From Ignavibacteria bacterium UBA5771 (GTDB lineage Bacteria; Bacteroidota; Ignavibacteria; Kapaibacteriales; UBA2268): a DNA stretch of 18,971 nt. The stretch is from assembly GCA_002418685.1 (NCBI GenBank), contig DIEP01000041.1:494-19464 (forward strand). The letters run 5' to 3'. A model generated the notes under the pieces. The model saw only the letters and a list, made by a program, of their open reading frames with translations. It was not told the origin of the DNA and did no database searches. The position numbers and the translations under genes were made by a program. Shown here one piece after another: positions 8,047 to 15,340 of the stretch (its first letter is position 1; the number at the start of each line of letters is the position of its first letter).

Positions 8047-9338
8047 TACCACGCAAATAATGGAAATTTAGAAGTAAATTCTATAACTTCTTGACGAATC
8101 GTTTGCAATTTTTCTGTATTATTATAATTTTTAACGACATTATCAATGAAGTCAGCAATCACTTTCATTTCATCTTCTTTCATTCCGCGAGTTGTCATTG
8201 CAGGAGTTCCGACACGAATTCCAGATGTAATTAATGGAGATTTGTCATCATTAGGAACGGCATTTTTATTAACTGTAATTCCCGCAATGTCAAGAGCAAT
8301 TTCAGCATCTTTGCCCGTCAGGTTCTTATTTCGCAAATCAATCAACATAAGGTGATTATCTGTGCCACCACTGACAAGTTGATAATCCTTTGCACTTAGA
8401 GCAGTTGCAAGAACTTTTGCATTTTTCAAGACTTGTTGAATATATTTATCGAAATTATCAGTTAATGCTTCACCAAAAGCAACGGCTTTCGCTGCAATAA
8501 CGTGCATCAACGGACCACCCTGAATTCCCGGCATAACAGTGGAATCAACTATTTCGCTCATCATTTTCACTCGACCGCTCTTTGGTGCAACAATTCCCAT
8601 TGGATTTTGATAATCTTTGCCAATCATAAGAATACCGCCACGAGGACCCCGCAATGTTTTATGAGTTGTACTGGAAACGATATGACAATATGGAAGTGGA
8701 TTTGTGAGGTGTCCTTTAGCAATTATTCCCGAGGGGTGTGCAATATCAGCAAATAAATAAGCGCCAACACTATCAGCAATTTCTTTAAATCTTTTGAAAT
8801 CAATATCTCGAGGATAGGCGCTGGCACCAACGGTAATCATCTTCGGTTTATGAAGTTTGGCAAGTTCCGCGGCATAATCATAATCAATTATACCCGTTTC
8901 CTCATTAAGCTTGTAAGGCACAAAATTATAGAGCATTCCCGAGAAATTAACAGGTGAACCGTGAGTAAGATGCCCGCCGTGTGCAAGACTTAATCCCATC
9001 ACAGTATCGCCTGGTTTCAGAAATGACATATATGCTGCTAAATTAGCACTGCTCCCGCTATGAGGTTGGACATTGACATATTCAGCACCGAACAGCTTTT
9101 TTAATCTTTCTCGCGCTAAATTTTCGGCAACATCCACAAATTCACATCCGCCATAATATCGCTTGCCGGGATACCCTTCGGCATATTTGTTAGTTAATAC
9201 TGAACCTTGAGCTTCCATTACAGAAGGAGATACGAAGTTTTCACTTGCAATTAACTCGATTTTCTCTTTTTGCCTATTGGCTTCATTTGTTAAAGTTTCA
9301 AATATTTCTTGATCTGTTTTTTTAACAATATCATACAT
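8046..9338 (-). CDS. glyA: Serine hydroxymethyltransferase
   Basis: A 430-residue full-length SHMT. This PLP enzyme interconverts serine plus tetrahydrofolate with glycine plus 5,10-methylene-THF in the cytosol, feeding one-carbon metabolism. Conserved blocks are LIASENFVSP (29-38), TNKYAEGYPGKRYYGG (49-64), QPHSGSSAN (91-99), FADIAHPSG (196-204, with D198 and H201 near PLP), TTHKTLRGPRGG (224-235, with K227 as the PLP Schiff-base lysine) and SGIRVGTPAMTTRG (372-385). The ATG at 9338 gives the normal N-terminus. The stop shares a base with the downstream tamB ATG, so glyA is the first gene of a three-gene minus-strand operon. It is divergent from ppk1 across 128 nt. I found no exact TAnnTTTG box on its side of that region. 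Nothing is unusual in the protein itself. Confidence 0.98.
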   Translation of the reverse strand: MYDIVKKTDQEIFETLTNEANRQKEKIELIASENFVSPSVMEAQGSVLTNKYAEGYPGKRYYGGCEFVDVAENLARERLKKLFGAEYVNVQPHSGSSANLAAYMSFLKPGDTVMGLSLAHGGHLTHGSPVNFSGMLYNFVPYKLNEETGIIDYDYAAELAKLHKPKMITVGASAYPRDIDFKRFKEIADSVGAYLFADIAHPSGIIAKGHLTNPLPYCHIVSSTTHKTLRGPRGGILMIGKDYQNPMGIVAPKSGRVKMMSEIVDSTVMPGIQGGPLMHVIAAKAVAFGEALTDNFDKYIQQVLKNAKVLATALSAKDYQLVSGGTDNHLMLIDLRNKNLTGKDAEIALDIAGITVNKNAVPNDDKSPLITSGIRVGTPAMTTRGMKEDEMKVIADFIDNVVKNYNNTEKLQTIRQEVIEFTSKFPLFAW

Positions 9339-9429
9339 TTTTAATTACCTAAAATAAAATTAATATACAAAATGCAAATTACCAAAAAATGTTGGAAAGA
9401 TAACTAACTAACCTTTAAAATTAAAATAT

Positions 9430-9445
9430 TATAATTTTGTAATTT
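9430..9445 (+). promoter_or_regulatory. Putative Bacteroidota-type promoter -7 region of ppk1
   Basis: TATAATTTTGTAATTT is identical to the block at 1227-1242 and sits at the same distance from the start codon (37 nt from first base to ATG). It contains TAATTTTG (9432-9439), matching the TAnnTTTG -7 consensus. A recognisable -33 TTTG is not seen at the usual spacing. The surrounding sequence differs from that of the other copy, so the match is not a simple duplication. Confidence 0.5.
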
Positions 9446-9466
9446 GAAAGTTTTAAAATATTTGAA

Positions 9467-11545
9467 ATGAAAAATCTTAAAGACAATAAATACTTCATCA
9501 ATCGAGAAATCAGCCTAATTGATTTTAACGAACGTGTTCTATACGAAGCTATGGATGAGCGTCATCCATTATTAGAGAGATTAAAATTTTGCACAATATT
9601 CAGTTCTAATATTGATGAATTCTTTATGATCCGTGTGGCAGGTTTGAAAGGTCAAATCGAGTCAAATGTAATCGAGCTATCCTACGATGGCAAAGCTCCA
9701 AAAGAACAATTAGCTGATATTCGTCGCAAGCTCATTCCACTTTTCGAGTTACATTCAAAAATATTAATGGAGGATATTTTTCCGAAATTAAAAGAAAATA
9801 AAATTGAATTCCATTTATATAATGAGCTTAATACAGAAGACAAATTATTTTTAAATGACTATTTTGATAAATATTGTTTTCCTGTGCTAACTCCATTGAG
9901 TTTAGGACCAACAAATCCATTCCCACATCTGATCAACCGCAGTTTAAATATTGCATTTATCCTGAATGATAATACAAGCAAAGAAGAAATATTTTCATTT
10001 TTGCTGACACCAAATTTTTTACCACGTTTAATACGACTTCCAAAGCAAGATGGCTATCATTTTGTTCTGTTCGAGGAGATAATTAAAGCGAATGCCTATA
10101 AAATCTATCCAGGAATGGAAATCATTGGAGCATATAATTTCCGAGTCACTCGCGATGCTGATATTGAAATCGCTGAAGATGAAGCAGAAGACTTGCTATC
10201 TGAGATTTCTGAGCAAATCAAGTTGCGCCGTTGGGGTATGGCTCCTGTGCGATTGGAAGTAAATTCTCATTTTCCCAATGACTTGCTTGATTTCCTTAAC
10301 CAATATCTTAATTTAACAGATGATGATGTTTATGTTTATGATAGACCATTGAATTTGCCTGATTTTATGGAACTTACTCGATTGGAACTTCCGACTTTGA
10401 AAGACGCCCCTTTCAGTCCCCGAATATTGCAGGATTTTCAAGGAGGCAATGAAAATATTTTTACTGCAATATCTCAAAATGATTATTTAGTTCATCATCC
10501 ATTCGATTCATTTTCAAATTCAGTATTAAGGTTTCTAAATATTGCATCGGCTGATCCCGACGTATTATTAATTAAAATCACACTTTACCGCACAGACCCC
10601 AAATCACCCATTCTTGAAGCACTGAAATTAGCTGCTGAAAATGGAAAGAGTGTCACTGCATTTGTCGAATTAAAAGCACGATTCGATGAGGAAAATAATA
10701 TTGTTTGGGCAAAAAAATTGGAAAAATCAGGCGTCCACGTTGTTTATGGAGTTCCGCATCTGAAGACTCATTGCAAAATTGCTTATGTTGTTCGCAGGGA
10801 GCAGGATATATTCCGAACTTATGTGCATTTATCTACGGGTAATTATAATCAAGTGACATCTCGCTTATATACTGACGTCGGTTTTTTTACTTCTAATCCC
10901 GATTTTGCTAAAGATGCAGCTTTATTATTTAATTTTTTGACAAGTTATGCTCATCCTGCTGACTGGAAGAATTTTGCTGTTGCACCCATCAATCTTTATC
11001 AAAAATTAGTGTATTTAATTGATAGAGAAATCGAAAAATCAACCCCTGAAAACCCCGGCTTAATATTTGCAAAAATGAATCAGCTTGCCCATCGTGAAAT
11101 AATTCCGAAATTATACGAAGCTTCGATGGCAGGAGTGAAAATTCAATTACTCGTTCGCGGAGTGTGTTGCTTGCGACCTGGAATGCCCGAAATAAGTGAA
11201 AATATTGAGGTTCGCAGCATATTAGGTAGATTTTTAGAGCATAGCAGGATATTCTATTTCAAAAACGGTGGAGAGGAGGAATTCTATTTGTCAAGTGCCG
11301 ATTGGATGAGTAGGAATTTGCACAATCGAGTTGAGGTAATGTTCCCGATTTATCATAAAAATTTACGAAATACGCTATGGAATACACTCAACACTTATTG
11401 GAAGGATAATACAAAATCTTGGCGGCTCAATCCCGATGGAACATATACAAAGCTCACCCCACAAGAAGGCGAAAAATCATTTATAGCACAAGAATTCTTC
11501 TTAGAGCAAATTAAGAATCATCGCAACAAATCAAAAAAGCAGTAG
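9467..11545 (+). CDS. ppk1: Polyphosphate kinase 1
   Basis: A 692-residue PPK1, typical full length. It reversibly polymerises the gamma-phosphate of ATP into inorganic polyphosphate, usually at the inner membrane. The N-terminal domain has the family opening YFINREISLIDFNERVL (9-25) and SSNIDEFFMIRVAGLK (46-61), and a head domain follows. The two phospholipase-D-like catalytic domains contain the autophosphorylated histidine H435 in HLKTHCKIAYVVRRE (431-445), the STGNYN block (456-461), the second conserved histidine H592 in FLEHSRIFYF, and SSADWMSRNLHNRVEV (609-624). All key residues are present, so it should be active. It starts at an ATG with an A-rich leader lacking a Shine-Dalgarno, and is followed after 3 nt by a NifU-domain gene, so the pair is probably one transcript. 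No ppx is nearby. Confidence 0.97.
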   Translation: MKNLKDNKYFINREISLIDFNERVLYEAMDERHPLLERLKFCTIFSSNIDEFFMIRVAGLKGQIESNVIELSYDGKAPKEQLADIRRKLIPLFELHSKILMEDIFPKLKENKIEFHLYNELNTEDKLFLNDYFDKYCFPVLTPLSLGPTNPFPHLINRSLNIAFILNDNTSKEEIFSFLLTPNFLPRLIRLPKQDGYHFVLFEEIIKANAYKIYPGMEIIGAYNFRVTRDADIEIAEDEAEDLLSEISEQIKLRRWGMAPVRLEVNSHFPNDLLDFLNQYLNLTDDDVYVYDRPLNLPDFMELTRLELPTLKDAPFSPRILQDFQGGNENIFTAISQNDYLVHHPFDSFSNSVLRFLNIASADPDVLLIKITLYRTDPKSPILEALKLAAENGKSVTAFVELKARFDEENNIVWAKKLEKSGVHVVYGVPHLKTHCKIAYVVRREQDIFRTYVHLSTGNYNQVTSRLYTDVGFFTSNPDFAKDAALLFNFLTSYAHPADWKNFAVAPINLYQKLVYLIDREIEKSTPENPGLIFAKMNQLAHREIIPKLYEASMAGVKIQLLVRGVCCLRPGMPEISENIEVRSILGRFLEHSRIFYFKNGGEEEFYLSSADWMSRNLHNRVEVMFPIYHKNLRNTLWNTLNTYWKDNTKSWRLNPDGTYTKLTPQEGEKSFIAQEFFLEQIKNHRNKSKKQ

Positions 11546-11548
11546 ATT

Positions 11549-11803
11549 ATGGATACATCAAATTACAATCAGGATGACATTATTAAAAAAAGCAATGAGA
11601 TTTTGGAGAGCATTAAGCCATATTTAGCTATTGATGATGGGGATGTTGAGGCTATTGATTATGAACCTGAAAATCGCACATTAGTGATAGAATTCAAAGG
11701 CAATTGCATTGACTGTCCACTTTCTCTGATGACACTACGAGCAGGTATCGAAACGCTTATATTGAGAGAAATCCCTGAAATTCGCCGTATCGAGAAAATA
11801 TGA
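11549..11803 (+). CDS. NifU C-terminal-domain Fe-S cluster protein (Nfu type)
   Basis: An 84-residue stand-alone NifU C-terminal domain. The hallmark is CIDCPLSLMTLRAGIE (53-68), in which C53 and C56 form the CxxC that binds a bridging [4Fe-4S] cluster between two monomers. Residues 14-50 fit the preceding helix and strand (IDDGDVEAIDYE). Such proteins act as Fe-S scaffolds or carriers to target apoproteins in the cytosol. Position 3 of the motif is Asp and the residue after the second Cys is Pro, which is within family variation. It follows ppk1 by 3 nt and ends one base from the stop of the convergent SIMPL-domain gene. No isc/suf genes are in view, so its partner is unknown. Confidence 0.9.
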   Translation: MDTSNYNQDDIIKKSNEILESIKPYLAIDDGDVEAIDYEPENRTLVIEFKGNCIDCPLSLMTLRAGIETLILREIPEIRRIEKI

Positions 11804-11804
11804 T

Positions 11805-12539
11805 TTACTTAATATAAAATGTAGCGTCTACTACAAGTTTGATTGTCTTATCAATCGACCGCGTATCGTAAATACCCCAGTCAGATACATCGGTGGAATT
11901 TATCGCAGTGATTTGGAATATCCCCTGTCGAGCATATTTTAATTTGCCAATTTCATTATTCGTTCCTTTTGCTATTTCATTACCGCGCACTTTCGCATCT
12001 GCCAGAGCAAGCGAGAGCATATCAATTTTATATTTCCCAATATCTGAAACGTAATATTGAGGTGGTTCTGAATTGATATTTATTCCTTCGGCAAGAAGTT
12101 CAAATATTTTCTTGGAAGAATTCTCGATTTTGAAAACATCGCGGGAGGCAACCGATATTGACATCTGAACATTATAGGCAATAACTTCACTTGTCTGAAA
12201 ACCTTGGGAATTCAATGCATAAATCGGTGAAGTTTCTACATTTCCTTCCACCAATGAAGTGTCGGGGTATCCTTCTAAGCGCAAGAAATCATATATTTTC
12301 GCTTTCATTGCTTTTAATTGGGAATAACCATCAGAAAGGGTATTTGATCTTGCACTTACCCAAATATTCCAATGTGCATTATCGCTTTTTATATTTTTTT
12401 CAGCATAACCCTTAACTGTAATTGTTGCACCTTTATCTCGGATATTTCCCATCCCAATTGCGAGAATAATGGACGCAATCACCAAAGCAAGCGCCATTAG
12501 CAAATTCGGGAAATTCGATTTTCTTTCTTGATTTTCCAT
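11805..12539 (-). CDS. SIMPL-domain (DUF541) membrane-anchored or secreted protein
   Basis: A 244-residue protein with a single N-terminal hydrophobic segment (about 11-31), either an uncleaved signal anchor or a signal peptide, placing the rest outside the cytosol. From residue 39 it matches the SIMPL/DUF541 pattern: ITVKGYAEKNIKSDNAHWNI (40-59), a central region with SDGYSQLKAMKAKIYDFL, the paired strands around VIAYNVQMSISV, a helix with LALADAKVRGNEIAKG, and a C-terminal VDATFYIK strand. Family members include periplasmic, oxidative-stress-related and BP26-type channel-forming proteins, but the molecular role is not settled. A TAnnTTTG box (TAAGTTTG, minus strand, 12567-12560) lies 21 nt before its ATG. 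It converges with the NifU-domain gene with one base between stops. Confidence 0.85.
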   Translation of the reverse strand: MENQERKSNFPNLLMALALVIASIILAIGMGNIRDKGATITVKGYAEKNIKSDNAHWNIWVSARSNTLSDGYSQLKAMKAKIYDFLRLEGYPDTSLVEGNVETSPIYALNSQGFQTSEVIAYNVQMSISVASRDVFKIENSSKKIFELLAEGININSEPPQYYVSDIGKYKIDMLSLALADAKVRGNEIAKGTNNEIGKLKYARQGIFQITAINSTDVSDWGIYDTRSIDKTIKLVVDATFYIK

Positions 12540-12559
12540 TTTTTTACATATCTTTTCTT

Positions 12560-12567
12560 CAAACTTA
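12560..12567 (-). promoter_or_regulatory. Putative -7 promoter box of the SIMPL gene
   Basis: Read on the minus strand this is TAAGTTTG, an exact TAnnTTTG match ending 21 nt before the SIMPL-gene ATG at 12539. It would give a leader of about 14 nt. No clear -33 element is visible. Confidence 0.35.
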
Positions 12568-12626
12568 ATAATAATTAATTGAATTATGGTTGATTTTTAT
12601 TTAATATTTCATAATATTTTTGCAAT

Positions 12627-12867
12627 GTTATTGCGTACTCGAATACGACGGTGGTAATTTCATTCTTTCATCATTTTCTCTACCACTTGCTTCCCTTCTT
12701 TGAAAAACCTTATAGTGTAAAAACCAGCGGGGAGAGATGCAACATTTATATTTTCTGTCTCAATCAAACCCGTTTGCACGCAGCTGCCAAGTAAATCATA
12801 TATTTGGTATTGCCCGCCGATATATGCCGCCGTATTAATGAAATCCCGAGCAGGGTTGGGAAAAATG
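12627..12867 (-). repeat. Copy 1 of a 241-bp direct repeat: T9SS sorting-domain cassette plus 3' flank
   Basis: This block aligns without gaps to 15100-15340. I count 10 mismatches in 241 positions (about 96% identity). It encodes the last 69 residues, from IFPNPARDF to the stop, of the Asp-box protein, plus 33 nt after the stop codon that include a GC-rich stretch (CTCGAATACGACGGTGGTAA on plus). Homology begins exactly at the sorting-domain border; sequence coding for the preceding residues is unrelated at DNA level. In the proteins only 3 of 67 residues (from FPNP) differ. Confidence 0.95.
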
Positions 12868-14858
12868 AAGGGACCAGATGTGAGCTTATTTTCTTTAACA
12901 TTGGAAATATTAGTCAAATCACTAATTTTGGCACGGTATATACCTTTATCAGTTCCTGCAAAAAGATAATCTCCAATAATTTTAAGAGAAGAAAAATCTA
13001 CACCAATAGGCAATCCTTCGCTCTTACCACCGAAAAAACTTTTTCCACCGTCAATTGATACGACTATTGCTCTTTTTATATTTCCACTTGAGTCAGTTGG
13101 TAAATTCTTTTTGTTACTTATTCCTGCAATAAAAATATTATCGCCCGAAATAGAAATAGCTTCAACATACTTGACAACACTATCGGGTGATGGTTCGACA
13201 GGAATATTTTGCCAGCTATACCCATAATCACTTGATGACCATAATCCCGTATAAGCTCCTGCAAAAATCTTTTCCTTATTTGTTGTAAATGTATTGATCG
13301 TTATCATATCGGGGCTATCTAAATATTGAATCCAACTTTTTCCATTATTCATTGAAATACTAATACGACTATCTATATAGACGGTAGGATTGATATAGTT
13401 GTAGCTATGTCCTGCAAAAATAATATTTTCCTTTACTGCTAATGCCCATATTATCAAGTTAAGAAGACCTGTGTTTTTTTCTGCCCATGTTTCACCATTA
13501 TTCGTCGTTAAGTAAATCCCATTACCACCAGCAAAAATAGTTTTATCATCCTTTATTGCAAGAGTCACAATATCTCTATTGGTTAGCCCTGCATTTTTTG
13601 GAACCCAACTATCCCCCATGTTCGTTGAAAGCCAAACCCCACGGCCTGGCGTTCCTATAAAAATATTCTTATCTTTATGTGCTATAGCATACACAGAATT
13701 ATCTTCTAATCCTTCGTTTTTTTCAATCCAATTGTTACCATTATTAGTTGATAAAAATACTCCATTTGTTCTACTTGCAGCTAAAATGTTGTTATTTATT
13801 GTGTCCAGTCCCATAATATCTATTTCATTCAACCCATTATTCTTTGGCAACCAACTTGCACCCATATCTGTCGATAAGAACAGCCCCTTTCGTGTTCCTG
13901 CCCATAATTGATTTCCATTTATGGCTAAGGAAAGAATAAATTTATCAGTTAGTCCTTTATTTCTTTCAATCCATGTAAGACCATTATCGGTTGATAAAAA
14001 TATACCATTCCAAGTACCTACAAAAATATTATTCCCGTTTACAGCGATTCTTCGAATTGTCCAATTAGTTAATCCATCATTTCTTCTATGCCAGCTATCT
14101 CCATTATCCATCGATACGAATACTCCCTGATTCCAACTTCCTGCATAAATATTTTTACCGTTTACAGATAATGATATTATAGTGTCTGTTGTTAATCCAT
14201 TATTCTTTTGGATCCAAGAATCCCCATTATCTGTCGTTGCATAGATTCCCTTCCCTAACGTTCCAGCAAATATAGTATTCCCACTTTGAGCAAGTGCAAC
14301 AACAGATGTGTTTTCTAATGTAGTCTTCCAACTTTTCCCCATATTCGTCGTTATCCAAACTCCACCTATTGGGAAATTGTATTGACCAAAAAAAATATTA
14401 CTATCAATTTTAGCAAAGCAACAAGTAGTCGCCATAGGTAACGAATTATTATTCCAGTGATCACCGTTATCTGTAGAAATAAATATTCCCCCATGATTAA
14501 AACCTATATTTGCGAAAATCATATCATCACTAGCATAGACAGCGTCACACAAAAATAAATAACGCTGAGCCCATAAATCATATATGTCATTAGAGTTTCC
14601 TAATAATTTTTTAAAGAAATTATAACTTATACTATAGGAAAGTTGTGAGGCATCGAGCGTACTATCATGCTTTTTAAACCAGTTATTACCATCATCAGTA
14701 GATAAATAAATACCATCATCAGTAGCAACAAAGACGTTGTTTCCCTTAATGGCAATGGATAAAATTTGCTCGCCAAATAAACCATTATTGCATTTTTCCC
14801 ATTGAGAATACGATATTTGAGACAATAATAAAAGCATTAAAATTATGAATCTTTTCAT
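12660..14858 (-). CDS. Secreted Asp-box (BNR/Ycf48-like) beta-propeller protein with T9SS type A sorting domain
   Basis: A 732-residue protein from the ATG at 14858. This start gives a clean signal peptide (MKRFIILMLLLLSQISYS, then QW). The in-frame ATG at 14903 would put 15 extra residues in front of it. The body holds about 13 Asp-box motifs of the type S-T-D-x-G-x-S-W, for example YLSTDDGNNW, FVSMDNGDSW and FLSTDNGLTW. Most are spaced about 42-43 residues apart and followed by KNxGL and an IFAGT strand, so it should form one or two beta-propellers. Residues 666-732 are a T9SS type A C-terminal sorting domain (FPNPARDF to KQVVEKMMKE), indicating export across the outer membrane and attachment or release. 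No enzymatic catalytic residues are evident; a structural or binding role is likely. It is a paralogue of the 15133-16302 gene. Confidence 0.9.
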   Translation of the reverse strand: MKRFIILMLLLLSQISYSQWEKCNNGLFGEQILSIAIKGNNVFVATDDGIYLSTDDGNNWFKKHDSTLDASQLSYSISYNFFKKLLGNSNDIYDLWAQRYLFLCDAVYASDDMIFANIGFNHGGIFISTDNGDHWNNNSLPMATTCCFAKIDSNIFFGQYNFPIGGVWITTNMGKSWKTTLENTSVVALAQSGNTIFAGTLGKGIYATTDNGDSWIQKNNGLTTDTIISLSVNGKNIYAGSWNQGVFVSMDNGDSWHRRNDGLTNWTIRRIAVNGNNIFVGTWNGIFLSTDNGLTWIERNKGLTDKFILSLAINGNQLWAGTRKGLFLSTDMGASWLPKNNGLNEIDIMGLDTINNNILAASRTNGVFLSTNNGNNWIEKNEGLEDNSVYAIAHKDKNIFIGTPGRGVWLSTNMGDSWVPKNAGLTNRDIVTLAIKDDKTIFAGGNGIYLTTNNGETWAEKNTGLLNLIIWALAVKENIIFAGHSYNYINPTVYIDSRISISMNNGKSWIQYLDSPDMITINTFTTNKEKIFAGAYTGLWSSSDYGYSWQNIPVEPSPDSVVKYVEAISISGDNIFIAGISNKKNLPTDSSGNIKRAIVVSIDGGKSFFGGKSEGLPIGVDFSSLKIIGDYLFAGTDKGIYRAKISDLTNISNVKENKLTSGPFIFPNPARDFINTAAYIGGQYQIYDLLGSCVQTGLIETENINVASLPAGFYTIRFFKEGKQVVEKMMKE

Positions 14859-15044
14859 AATAGCAATTTCTACATTTATTAAATAAAACAATACAATTTT
14901 CAATAATAATAATTCTACACGCTTTAATCATGGGCACATACGTATTTTTTTCTCAATTCGATAATTTGCAAAAACGCAATTGGAAAGAGCTATTTCTAAA
15001 AAAACAATTTAATAAATAAATAATAAAAAACAAGCATTATTTTG
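14851..15044 (-). repeat. Copy 1 of a duplicated upstream leader
   Basis: The 194 nt from the start codon region of the larger Asp-box gene upstream align to 16397-16588 over nearly the same length. The proximal 42 nt (cttttcataatagcaatttc and onward) are almost identical. The middle diverges more. The distal part (agctatttctaaaaaa, caatttaataaataaataat, gcattattttg) is again near-identical. It probably contains the promoter and 5' untranslated region of the paralogue pair, although I found no exact TAnnTTTG box. The remaining bases to 15099 are AT-rich with nothing recognised. Confidence 0.85.
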
Positions 15045-15099
15045 AAAACATTCAAAAAGTATTTTAATATTCGTTTTTGACAAGAAAAATCAGAAAATA

Positions 15100-15340
15100 G
15101 TTATTGCAAACTCGAATACGACGGTGGTAATCTCATTCTTTCATCATTTTCTGTACCACTTGCTTCCCTTCTTTGAAAAACCTTATAGTGTAAAAACCAG
15201 CGGGGAGAGATGCAACATTTATATTTTCTGTCTCAATCAAGCCCGTTTGCACGCAGCTCCCAAGCAAATCATATATTTGGTATTGCCAGCCGATATATAC
15301 CGCGGTATTAATGAAATCCCGAGCAGGGTTGGGAAAAATG
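15100..15340 (-). repeat. Copy 2 of the 241-bp T9SS sorting-domain cassette
   Basis: Partner of 12627-12867: same length, no gaps, 10 mismatches. It codes for the C-terminal 69 residues of the shorter Asp-box protein and the same 33-nt 3' flank. Mismatches are scattered, and three of them change amino acids (Val/Ala, Trp/Gly, Gln/Glu). Confidence 0.95.

Noticed and set aside
8047..8052. GTG start at 8052 for the TamB-like gene
   Set aside because: An ATG two codons later overlaps the glyA stop as TAATG and is the more usual arrangement; the difference is only two residues.
12622..12634. GCAAT-GTT-ATTGC hairpin downstream of the larger Asp-box gene
   Set aside because: Only a 5-bp stem, with no U-run following in the direction of transcription, so it is too weak to call a terminator.
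13579..14130. Antisense open frames with repeated PLF/PFQV patterns opposite the larger Asp-box gene
   Set aside because: The periodicity mirrors the Asp-box repeats on the other strand; these are shadows of the repetitive coding sequence.
12660..14858. Possible CRISPR or tandem DNA repeat array suggested by the regular spacing
   Set aside because: The spacing comes from protein-level Asp-box repeats about 42-43 codons apart; the DNA units are not identical and there are no repeat-spacer units.
14859..14903. Upstream ATG at 14903 for the larger Asp-box protein
   Set aside because: It would add 15 residues ahead of a complete signal peptide and lies in the duplicated leader region.
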